A stretch of 64,000 bases of DNA, from positions 17,010 through 81,009 of the forward strand of contig NZ_JAFCJJ010000031.1 of the NCBI RefSeq assembly GCF_018131015.1, in the 5' to 3' direction. The DNA comes from Bradyrhizobium diazoefficiens (GTDB taxonomy: Bacteria > Pseudomonadota > Alphaproteobacteria > Rhizobiales > Xanthobacteraceae). The position numbers and the translations under genes are program-made. Below, one piece after another: positions 27,619-35,093 of this stretch (its first letter is position 1; each line of letters starts with the position of its first letter). The notes under the pieces were generated by a model. That model ran no database searches and had not been told where the DNA came from. It worked only from the letters and a program-made list of their open reading frames with translations.

Positions 27619-27771
27619 CACCCTGAGGCGGCCGCTTCTTCAGCGGCCCTCGAAGGGCGACGGCCCGGCTCTATCGGGGCCGTTCATCCTTCGAGGCTCC
27701 CCATGGGACGCGTTGCGTCCCATGCCTCGCACCTCCAGCGACAACGGCTTCGCCGTTGCGCGGGGATGACG
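27619..27771. repeat. Palindromic repeat, family D copy 1
   Basis: The gap after the globin-coupled receptor holds nested inverted sequences: CGGCCGCTTCTTCAGCGGCC, GGGACGCGTTGCGTCCC and CAACGGCTTCGCCGTTG, with the phrase CATCCTTCGAG shared with the element at 31668. It is non-coding and lies between convergent genes. Confidence 0.55.
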
Positions 27772-27795
27772 GAATTGACGGCCCGCGCGCCACCC

Positions 27796-28281
27796 TCACC
27801 GATCCACCGGCACGCCGGGGCCGAGATGGTAGCGGCTGGAGAAGAACACCAGCGGCGTGGTGTCGCGATGGTCGCATGCGCTGACTTCGGCGATGATCAG
27901 CGTATGGTCGCTGACATCGACGTGGCGCGTAACCTCGCAGGCGAACCAGGCCACGCATCCCGACAGGCGCGGCAGGCCGTCCACGATCTCGTAGTCCGGA
28001 ACGGCGCCAGTGTTGGGCTGACTGGCGAAATGCCGCGACAGGTCGCGGCCATGATCCGGCAGGACGTTGACGCAGTAACGCCCCGTGGCCGAGATCGCCC
28101 GGTGCATCCGCCCGGGCATGACGGAGACCAGCACGGTCGGCGGCGACAGGCTGACCGTGACGAAACTGTTCGCGGTCATGCCGCAGACGCGGCCGTGCTC
28201 GTCCAGCGCGGTCAGCACCGCAACCCCGGTCGCAAAGCGCGACGCGGCTTCGCGGAACGCCGCAGGACTTGCGCGCGGCAT
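27796..28281 (-). CDS. Flavin reductase, StyB-like partner of the monooxygenase
   Basis: This 161-aa flavin reductase belongs to the FMN-binding split-barrel (HpaC/StyB) family, which supplies reduced FAD to a two-component monooxygenase. The family segments are FATGVAVLTALDEHGRVCGMTANSF near 15-40 and the NVLPDHGRDLSRHFAS region; the C-terminal strand PLVFFSSRYH is also typical. ATG 28281 has a GAGGG site; a GTG at 28293 that overlaps the upstream stop (GTGA) is the alternative. It follows the styA-like gene by 8 bases. Confidence 0.9.
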   Translation of the reverse strand: MPRASPAAFREAASRFATGVAVLTALDEHGRVCGMTANSFVTVSLSPPTVLVSVMPGRMHRAISATGRYCVNVLPDHGRDLSRHFASQPNTGAVPDYEIVDGLPRLSGCVAWFACEVTRHVDVSDHTLIIAEVSACDHRDTTPLVFFSSRYHLGPGVPVDR

Positions 28282-28289
28282 GTCAGCCC

Positions 28290-29537
28290 TCACGCAATGG
28301 CCCTGACGGGCTCGGGCGCCGACATGCCCGCGATCCAGGCCTGGATGCGCTGCGGGGTGGCGATGCGGTCCCACTGCCGGTCCGGATAGTTGAAGTTCTC
28401 GGTGAACTCGTTCGCCAGCGCCTGGTTCTGGCTCATCGCGCCGATCAGCATGCCCAACGCCTCGCTCGGCGGCTGCAGCATCACGTTGGTCCAGCGCGAG
28501 GCCGCCAGCACGCGATCCTGCCGCTTCAGGTCGATCTTCTCGCAGAGGCGCGCATCACACGCGTCGGCGCCCACGATCTCCTCGCCGAGCACGAAGGCCG
28601 CATAGGAGGCGACGTTGGCGCCCTGCCCCATCATGGGATCGACGATGGCATGGACGTCGCCGAGCGCGATGGCACATTTGCCGTCGTCGAACTCGACCAA
28701 TGTGTTGCGCACGGTCGGGACCACGCCGCCCTGCAGCAGGTCCTGCGGCTGCGCCAGATCGAAGCACGCGGTGTCGATGCGGTCGTAGGTGGTCGGGTGA
28801 TGCTTCTCCAGCTTGCCAAGCAGCACCTTCAAAAAGTGCTTCGGGTTCTCGTCGTAGCTGAGCGTCGCCAGCTCCTCCATGTCGCCGCCCGGCACGTTCT
28901 CCATCAGAAGCGCATTGGCGACGCCGCCGAAGGTGACGGTCGGGATCACGATCATCTCGCCATGCCCGGGAGAGACCGAGAGCGTGACGTTCATGGGATC
29001 GGGCTGCCGCACGCCGGTGTAGAGCCCGACGCAGAGCCGCCGCTGCGGCTGCGAATAGGGCGAGTGCTCGGGACGGTAGGTGAAGAGCTGGCCGAGCGGC
29101 CCCTTGCCGGTTGAGACCACCAGGAGGTCAAAACGCGCGACTAGCGCGCTTATGTCGCGCTCCTCGATGCGGCGATACTCGATCTTGCCGCCGCGATTGA
29201 CGAAGTCCTGCATCAGCGCGGGCAGATACAGCCGGTAGTCGACGGCGCGGCTCGCCTTGGAGAAGTCGCCGCGAAAGCTCAGCGGCTGCGGGAAATTGAA
29301 GACGTGATCGTGGTAGTAATAATGGTCCTTCGGATCGGTCCAGTGATTGACGCCGAGATAGTCTTCCCGTGCGATCGTCACGTGGTGATGGGCGACGGTG
29401 TTGAGCAGCCGGATGCTGCGATAGTCCTCGGGGGGCCGGTCGGTGATGATCGTCGCATCCACGCCATGCTTCTGCAGGTAGAGCGCAAGATGCAGGCCGG
29501 CGATGCCGGCACCGACGATTCCGATATGGCGACCCAT
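28290..29537 (-). CDS. StyA-like FAD-dependent styrene/indole monooxygenase
   Basis: This 415-aa group E flavoprotein monooxygenase has an N-terminal dinucleotide fold (GIVGAGIAGLHLALYLQKHG, residues 5-24). Family stretches are HHVTIAREDYLGVNHWTDPKDHYYYHDH, the VVSTGKG segment, and GDVHAIVDPMMGQGANVASYAA near 310. With its reductase partner it would epoxidise styrene-like alkenes or oxidise indole; no other styrene catabolic gene (isomerase, StyD) is present, so indole or another aryl alkene is equally possible. It is divergent from a LysR gene. Confidence 0.92.
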   Translation of the reverse strand: MGRHIGIVGAGIAGLHLALYLQKHGVDATIITDRPPEDYRSIRLLNTVAHHHVTIAREDYLGVNHWTDPKDHYYYHDHVFNFPQPLSFRGDFSKASRAVDYRLYLPALMQDFVNRGGKIEYRRIEERDISALVARFDLLVVSTGKGPLGQLFTYRPEHSPYSQPQRRLCVGLYTGVRQPDPMNVTLSVSPGHGEMIVIPTVTFGGVANALLMENVPGGDMEELATLSYDENPKHFLKVLLGKLEKHHPTTYDRIDTACFDLAQPQDLLQGGVVPTVRNTLVEFDDGKCAIALGDVHAIVDPMMGQGANVASYAAFVLGEEIVGADACDARLCEKIDLKRQDRVLAASRWTNVMLQPPSEALGMLIGAMSQNQALANEFTENFNYPDRQWDRIATPQRIQAWIAGMSAPEPVRAIA

Positions 29538-29589
29538 GTCGTGTCCTCCCCCGATTGCTTGTTTTGAGAGAGCGTAGCGGCCCGCCGTG

Positions 29590-29626
29590 TTGCGAACTAC
29601 GGAATAAGTGGGATATAATTTATTCC
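29590..29626 (+). promoter_or_regulatory. LysR promoter with overlapping palindromic operator
   Basis: TTGCGA (29590-29595), an 18-base spacer and a consensus TATAAT (29614-29619) form a promoter for the LysR gene. The -10 lies inside a perfect inverted repeat, GGAATAA (29601-29607) and TTATTCC (29620-29626), separated by 12 bases. That geometry fits a LysR box and autoregulation. Confidence 0.6.
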
Positions 29627-29641
29627 GATTGGGAATGAATT

Positions 29642-30538
29642 ATGGACCGGATCGATTGCCTGCGCGCCTTCGTACGCACCCTCGAGGGTGGCAGCTTTTC
29701 GGCTGCGGCCAAGGAGCTCGGCATCGGCCAGCCCGCCATCAGCAAGCGCATCGCGATGCTGGAGAGCGAGTTCGGCACGCAACTGTTCCTGCGCACGACG
29801 CGCACGCTGAAGCCGACGCCGGAGGCGCACCGCATCTACGACCTGGCGCGGCAGATCCTCGACAGTTTTGACATGGCGCGGTCGAGCGTCGAACAGGCGG
29901 CGCCGCGCCCGACCGGCACGCTGCGGATCGGCGTGCCCTCCTCGTTCGGACGGCGCTACATGATGCCCGTCATCGCCGACTATGTGCGGCACCATCCCGA
30001 GGTCCGGGTCGACATCCGCTTCAGCGAGCGGTTCGTCAATCTCGTTGAAGAAGGCATCGAGCTGGCGCTGAGGATCGGAAACCTGGAGGCGAGCACGCTG
30101 GTCGCCCGACGGCTCGGCACCGTGCAGCGCTACCTCGTTGCAACGCCGACCTATCTGCACGGCCGCCCGATGCCGCGAACGCCTGACGATCTCGGCTCGC
30201 ACCAGTGCATCGTCTATTCGCGGATGTCGCCGGCGCATCAATGGGCGTTCGAGTCCGAGCATGGTCGTCACGTCGCCTCGATCAACGGCCCCATCCATGT
30301 CGACGATGCCGACGCGATGCAGGAGGCGACGATGCATCATCTCGGCATCGCCATCCTCCCCGACTGGAACGCGGCGGACGGCCTTCGCAGCGGCGAGCTC
30401 GAGCATGTGCTTCCGGACTACAGCATCGCCGCACTGCCCCTGCATGCGGTCTATCCCGAGACGCAATGGATGTCGCTGCGCGCGCGAAGCTTCCTGGATC
30501 TTCTGGTCGCGCGCGCGGAGCATTTCGTCCAGCCCTGA
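29642..30538 (+). CDS. LysR-family regulator, divergent from the monooxygenase operon
   Basis: This 298-aa regulator has an N-terminal winged HTH (FVRTLEGGSFSAAAKELGIGQPAISKRIAMLE, residues 10-41) and a periplasmic-binding-protein-like effector domain from about 90. It is divergent from the StyA/StyB-like pair, with a 104-base gap that contains its promoter and a palindrome, so it likely controls both directions. The ATG follows the promoter by only about 20 bases. Confidence 0.94.
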   Translation: MDRIDCLRAFVRTLEGGSFSAAAKELGIGQPAISKRIAMLESEFGTQLFLRTTRTLKPTPEAHRIYDLARQILDSFDMARSSVEQAAPRPTGTLRIGVPSSFGRRYMMPVIADYVRHHPEVRVDIRFSERFVNLVEEGIELALRIGNLEASTLVARRLGTVQRYLVATPTYLHGRPMPRTPDDLGSHQCIVYSRMSPAHQWAFESEHGRHVASINGPIHVDDADAMQEATMHHLGIAILPDWNAADGLRSGELEHVLPDYSIAALPLHAVYPETQWMSLRARSFLDLLVARAEHFVQP

Positions 30539-30553
30539 CCGCATACCCCCACC

Positions 30554-30587
30554 GCCGGCGCAGGCGGTTGACGCTGCGCCTGCCGGC
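30554..30587 (+). terminator. Hairpin between LysR and the luciferase-like gene
   Basis: GCCGG(CG)CAGGCG pairs with CGCCTGCCGGC across a 10-base loop, with a two-base bulge. There is no T-run. It may lower read-through into the next gene, which starts six bases later. Confidence 0.35.
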
Positions 30588-30592
30588 ACTAA

Positions 30593-31624
30593 ATGACGCC
30601 CATGAAAAAGATCGGATTCTTGTCCTTCGGACACTGGACGCCCTCGCCGCAATCGCAGACCCGCTCGGCGGCGGACACGCTGCTGCAATCCATCGAGCTC
30701 GCAGTGGCGGCAGAACAACTCGGGGCCGACGGCGCCTATTTTCGCGTGCATCACTTTGCGCGCCAGCTTGCCTCGCCGTTTCCGCTGCTCGCCGCGGTCG
30801 GCGCGAAGACCAGCACAATCGAGATCGGCACCGCCGTGATCGACATGCGCTACGAGAACCCGCTCTACATGATCGAGGACGCAGGTTCAGCCGATCTCAT
30901 CGCCGGCGGACGGCTGCAGCTCGGCATCAGCCGCGGCTCGCCCGAGCAGGTGATCGACGGCTGGCGCTACTTTGGCTACCGGCCGGCCGAGGGCCAAAGC
31001 GACGCCGACATGGGCCGCCGCCACGCCGAAGTGTTTCTGGACCTGCTGCGCGGCCAAGGCTTTGCCGAGCCCAATCCGCAACCGATGTTTCCGAACCCGC
31101 CGGGACTGCTCCGCATCGAGCCGCATTCGGCGGGCCTGCGCGAACGGATCTGGTGGGGTGCCGGCTCCAACGCGACCGCCGTGTGGGCGGCAAAGCTCGG
31201 CATGAATCTGCAGAGCTCGACGCTGAAGAACGACGAGACCGGCGAAGCCTTCCACGTGCAGCAGGCCGCGCAGATCAAGGCCTATCGCGCGGCGTGGAAG
31301 GAAGCCGGCCATGCCCGCGAGCCCCGCGTGTCCGTCAGCCGCAGCATCTTCGCGCTGATGAACGATCGCGACCGCGCCTATTTCGGCGGGGAGCGCGGCG
31401 GCGAGGACCAGATCGGCTTCATCGATCCGCAGACCCGCGCGATCTTCGGCCGCAGTTACGCGGCCGAGCCGGATGCGCTGATCGAGCAACTCAAGCAGGA
31501 CGAAGCGATCGCCGAGGCCGATACGCTGCTGCTGACCATCCCGAACCAGCTCGGCGTCGCCTACTGCGCGCATGCGATCGAGGCGATCCTAACGCACGTC
31601 GCGCCGGCGCTGGGGTGGCGGTAA
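30593..31624 (+). CDS. Luciferase-like (LLM class) flavin-dependent oxidoreductase
   Basis: This 343-aa TIM-barrel enzyme belongs to the bacterial luciferase-like family that uses reduced FMN/F420. Visible family segments are GAYFRVHHFARQLASPFPLLAAVGAKT near 45-71, ENPLYMIEDAGSADLIAGGRLQLGISRGSP, and the C-terminal LLLTIPNQLGV. It could draw on the reductase encoded nearby, but it lies on the opposite strand beyond LysR, so the link is only contextual. The substrate is unknown. A second ATG three codons later (30602) is possible. Confidence 0.9.
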   Translation: MTPMKKIGFLSFGHWTPSPQSQTRSAADTLLQSIELAVAAEQLGADGAYFRVHHFARQLASPFPLLAAVGAKTSTIEIGTAVIDMRYENPLYMIEDAGSADLIAGGRLQLGISRGSPEQVIDGWRYFGYRPAEGQSDADMGRRHAEVFLDLLRGQGFAEPNPQPMFPNPPGLLRIEPHSAGLRERIWWGAGSNATAVWAAKLGMNLQSSTLKNDETGEAFHVQQAAQIKAYRAAWKEAGHAREPRVSVSRSIFALMNDRDRAYFGGERGGEDQIGFIDPQTRAIFGRSYAAEPDALIEQLKQDEAIAEADTLLLTIPNQLGVAYCAHAIEAILTHVAPALGWR

Positions 31625-31667
31625 GGAATATGGCGGCCGTCTAAAGGCGCGAAGCTCGCCTGCGGCC

Positions 31668-31774
31668 ATCCTTCGAGACGCCCGCCTTCGGCGGGCCCTC
31701 AGGATGAGGTCGCGTTTTGCTGCGATATAGACCCTCATGGTGAGGAGCCCGCCAAAGCGGGCGTCTCGAACCAT
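31668..31774. repeat. Palindromic repeat, family D copy 2
   Basis: CGAGACGCCCGCCTTCGGCG is mirrored 70-80 bases later by CCGCCAAAGCGGGCGTCTCG, giving a large stem between two convergent genes. It shares CATCCTTCGAG with the element at 27619. Confidence 0.7.
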
Positions 31775-31815
31775 GCAGGCCCGGCTCTTCCGACACAGGC
31801 GATTCAACTGCTTGC

Positions 31816-33336
31816 CTACGCCGCCACCGGGATCGACTGCGCGTAGTTGAACATGTTGCCGGGATCGTAGGTCTTCTTGACCTGTTTGAGCCGGTCGAGC
31901 GCGTCGCCGTAATAGGCGGCTTGGGGATTCTGCAGGGCGGGATCGGCAAAGTTCTGGAACGCGCCGCCGGTGCCCTCGCGCCACATCCGCTCGAAGAAGG
32001 CGTTCTGCCAATCGATGCAGCCCTCGATCTCGGCGACGGGTGCGGCGGGCGCCCAGGACATGCCGGCATCCATCAGCCAATCGGAGCGGCGGTGAACGAA
32101 GGCCGACTCCCGGTCCGGCTTGTTCATCTTGCCGCCGGTCTGGAAGAAACGGAAATCGGCGTGGGTGCCGTTGGTCCGGCCGGGAAATTTCTCCAGAAAC
32201 CCATAGGCCTGATCGAGGGCCTCGTCGCTCAGCGAGCCCGCCACGAAGGCAGAGCGTTCGTGGAAGCGGTCGAGCGTGTCGTCCTCGGAGAGGAAATCCT
32301 GCGCCTTCCAGTAGGCCATGGTCCGGATCACCTTCTTGATGGGCCGGCCTGCACGCATGGCGCCAGACAGCAGCTTCTCGACATAGGCCGGCGCTCCGAC
32401 ATATTGGCCGATCAGGTCGATCGCGACGGTGGTGTTGTCCGGCCCGGGCGGACGCGCCTTGAGGGACAGCCGGCTGCCGAACTTGTTGTCGGCGGTCGTG
32501 AGGTCGCGCAGCAGGGCCCGCGCGACGGCGTGCTCCTTGCCGCCTGCAAAACCCCATTGGATTTGAAACACGGTGACGGTGGAGACCGGCATGGTCTTGA
32601 GCCGGAACGCCGTGTTGACGCCGAAATTGTTGCCGGAGCCGCCGGTGCAGGCCCAGAACAGCTGACCATCCGGGCCGTCGGGGGTCGCGATTACCTTGCG
32701 GCCGTCGGCCAGCACGACTTCCGTCTCGAGCAGCAGGTCGGATGCGACGCCCCAGTTGCGCATGGAAAAGCCGATGCCGCCGCCGAGCAGGAAACCGGAC
32801 AGGCCCACCGTGGTGCAGCGCCCGGTGGTGAGCGCGACGTTGTGACGGCGGAGCAGGCTGTAGACGTGCCCGTTCATCAGGCCGCCGGGCAGAAAGACAG
32901 TGCCGTCGCCGTCGACGCGCGCGCCTTGCGTGATGCCGCCGGTCGAGATCATCACGCCATCGGTCATCGAGAAGCCGGCATAGCAATGGCCGCCGCTGCG
33001 GATCTTCGGCTCGATGCCGCGCGCCCGGCACCAGTTCACGCCGGCCACGACATCCGGCGCGCCCGCGCACCAGATGATGCCGGCGGGCCGCAGGTTCTCG
33101 TAGGCACCGTTGTAGCCAACGCTCAATTCCGGATAGCCCTTGCTGCCGGGCAGGATGATGCGGCCGCCCTGCAGGGCCCGCTCCAGCTCGAGCCAGTCCG
33201 ACGGCTTCAGCCGTGCAGCCGGTCCGGCATCGGCCGCCCGCGCGATCGACGGACAGGCGGACAGAAAGGCCACTGAGGCGGCACCGAGCAAAAAGCCGCG
33301 CCGCGGCATTGCAGGACGGGCTGGAAGGCTCGACAT
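31816..33336 (-). CDS. Tat-exported FAD-linked oxidase (BBE/berberine-bridge type)
   Basis: This 506-aa flavoprotein oxidase has a twin-arginine signal (PRRGFLLGAASVAFLSAC; Arg12-Arg13), so it would be exported folded. The PCMH-type FAD domain carries RSGGHCY (His117) and GRCTTVG (Cys174), the two positions used for bicovalent FAD attachment in BBE-like oxidases, and the C-terminal BBE segment ends NMFNYAQSIP. ATG 33336 has GAGGG five bases upstream. The substrate may be a sugar, alkaloid or phenolic alcohol; the sequence does not say. Confidence 0.92.
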   Translation of the reverse strand: MSSLPARPAMPRRGFLLGAASVAFLSACPSIARAADAGPAARLKPSDWLELERALQGGRIILPGSKGYPELSVGYNGAYENLRPAGIIWCAGAPDVVAGVNWCRARGIEPKIRSGGHCYAGFSMTDGVMISTGGITQGARVDGDGTVFLPGGLMNGHVYSLLRRHNVALTTGRCTTVGLSGFLLGGGIGFSMRNWGVASDLLLETEVVLADGRKVIATPDGPDGQLFWACTGGSGNNFGVNTAFRLKTMPVSTVTVFQIQWGFAGGKEHAVARALLRDLTTADNKFGSRLSLKARPPGPDNTTVAIDLIGQYVGAPAYVEKLLSGAMRAGRPIKKVIRTMAYWKAQDFLSEDDTLDRFHERSAFVAGSLSDEALDQAYGFLEKFPGRTNGTHADFRFFQTGGKMNKPDRESAFVHRRSDWLMDAGMSWAPAAPVAEIEGCIDWQNAFFERMWREGTGGAFQNFADPALQNPQAAYYGDALDRLKQVKKTYDPGNMFNYAQSIPVAA

Positions 33337-33492
33337 CGTCACCCTCGGATTGAATCATCGGCCGTCGGCAACTTTACCTTACTTCCTGCGCATCGGCGAT
33401 CGCGATCATTGACCTAGGTCAAGGCTGAAGCTGCCTGCGAGCGAAAGCTCGCGAGGGACTTTTCCCATCGGGGCGAAAGGCGGCAGGGCAGA

Positions 33493-34878
33493 ATGGACGA
33501 GCTGTCGGCACTTCGGATCCGCAGCGTCAGGCTGCCCGTCTGGCTTCGCGTCGTCGTCGTGCTGGCCGTGGTGCTGCTGGCCGGGGCCGCGAGCCTGTTC
33601 GCGTACCGCTGGTACATCCGCCCCGTGACGCTGTCGATCGCGGTCGGCTCGCTCGATGGCGACGCGCCCAGGATCATATCGGCGCTCGCGAGCCGGCTCA
33701 CCGTCAACAACGCGCCGGTGCGGCTGAAGCTGGTGGAGACCAGCGGCGCCATCGCAGCGGCGGAGGCGTTCTCATCCGGGAAGACCGACCTTGCCGTCGT
33801 CCGTGGCGACGTCGGCGACCTGTCGCAGGCGCAAGCCATCGTCGTGCTGACCGAAGCCGTGGCGCTGCTGGTCGCGCCGCCGGGATCGGCGATCACGGAC
33901 ATGGCCGGCCTGAAGCGCGTGACGGTCGGGGTGGTCGCGGGCGACACCAACCAGAAGATCGTCAGCGTGTTGACGAAAGCCTATGACCTCGACCGCGCCA
34001 ACGTGACCTTCAAGAGCCTCGCGCTCGACCAGGTTCGCCGTGCGCTCGATGCCAGGGAGATCCGCGCCGTTCTCGTCGTGGCGCCGCTGAGCGAGAAATA
34101 TGTGTCGCTGGTGCGCGGCCTGTTCCCGCAGACGGCGAAAAGCGCCCCGGTGCTGATCCCGATCGAGAATGCCGGCGCCATCGCCGAGAAGGAGCGCGCC
34201 TATGAGAGCTTTGACATTCCCAAGGGCGCGCTGCGCGGATCGCCGCCCGTTCCAGCCGACGACGTCACCACGCTGAAGGTCTCGTTCTACATCGTCGGCA
34301 AGCAGAGCCTGGACAACGACGTGATCGCCGGCTTCACGCAAGCCATCACCAGCGCGCGCCGCGACGTCCTGGCCGAACTGCCGGTCCTCGCGCAGTTCAA
34401 GGCGCCCGACACCGACGCCGGCGCCTATCTTCCGGTTCATGCGGGCGCCGCCGAATTCTACAACGGCAGCCAGCTCTCGTTCCTCGACAAGTGGAGCAAC
34501 GCCATCTTCCTGACGCCGATGGCGCTCGGCGGGCTCGCCACGGTGCTGGCGGCGGCCTGGCAGTTTCTCCGCTCCGGCGAGTTCAAGCCGAGAGAGCCGG
34601 CACTGGACCTGCTCTATGCGCTGGGGCGGCGCATCCGGCTTGCCGGGAACGAGGCGGAGCTGGCCGCGATCGAGTCGGAGATCGACGAGGTCCTGTCGGC
34701 GCAGCGCGCGAGCGCGGCCGAGGACGACTCCACGCTCGACACCGCCACGCTGAATGTCGCCGCGCATCGCCTGGAGAATCTGATTCATGACCGCCGGGCG
34801 GCCCTCACGGCAGCCAGCCCCGACAAACCGAAAGAGGCCGGCAGTGTCGCGGGCGAGCCGGTGTCAAAGCCGGAATAG
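33493..34878 (+). CDS. TAXI-family (TRAP-associated) solute-binding domain in a two-pass membrane protein
   Basis: This 461-aa protein has an N-terminal membrane anchor at about 18-42 and a TAXI-like binding domain at about 45-330 (SIAVGSLDGDAPRIISALASRL at its start, KTDLAVVRGDVGD, and the VGVVAGDTNQKIVSVL segment). A second membrane segment (NAIFLTPMALGGLATVLAAAW, about 337-357) follows, then a charged cytoplasmic tail of about 100 residues. No TRAP permease genes are adjacent. Classical TAXI proteins are free periplasmic receptors; this layout suggests a membrane-tethered sensor or scavenging protein. Confidence 0.85.
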   Translation: MDELSALRIRSVRLPVWLRVVVVLAVVLLAGAASLFAYRWYIRPVTLSIAVGSLDGDAPRIISALASRLTVNNAPVRLKLVETSGAIAAAEAFSSGKTDLAVVRGDVGDLSQAQAIVVLTEAVALLVAPPGSAITDMAGLKRVTVGVVAGDTNQKIVSVLTKAYDLDRANVTFKSLALDQVRRALDAREIRAVLVVAPLSEKYVSLVRGLFPQTAKSAPVLIPIENAGAIAEKERAYESFDIPKGALRGSPPVPADDVTTLKVSFYIVGKQSLDNDVIAGFTQAITSARRDVLAELPVLAQFKAPDTDAGAYLPVHAGAAEFYNGSQLSFLDKWSNAIFLTPMALGGLATVLAAAWQFLRSGEFKPREPALDLLYALGRRIRLAGNEAELAAIESEIDEVLSAQRASAAEDDSTLDTATLNVAAHRLENLIHDRRAALTAASPDKPKEAGSVAGEPVSKPE

Positions 34879-35093
34879 CGGCACGCGTGTGCGAGTGGCG
34901 CCGTGACGGAGGTCGAGACGAGCGAGCAGACAAACTCGATGTCTCGACCGGAATAAATCCGCCGCCTCGATGTTCTGACTGAATTGGCATCGGTCAGGAC
35001 ATCACGGGATGACTTTCGGGGCCTCAGCTGGCGGAATCGAATTCAGCAAGCATGTCGCCTCGCGTCGCCCCCATTGGGCGATCTCAGGACACC

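Noticed and set aside
26197..27621. A 474-codon minus-strand frame opposite the globin-coupled chemoreceptor
   Set aside because: The opposite strand carries an unmistakable chemoreceptor signalling tip; this frame is its shadow.
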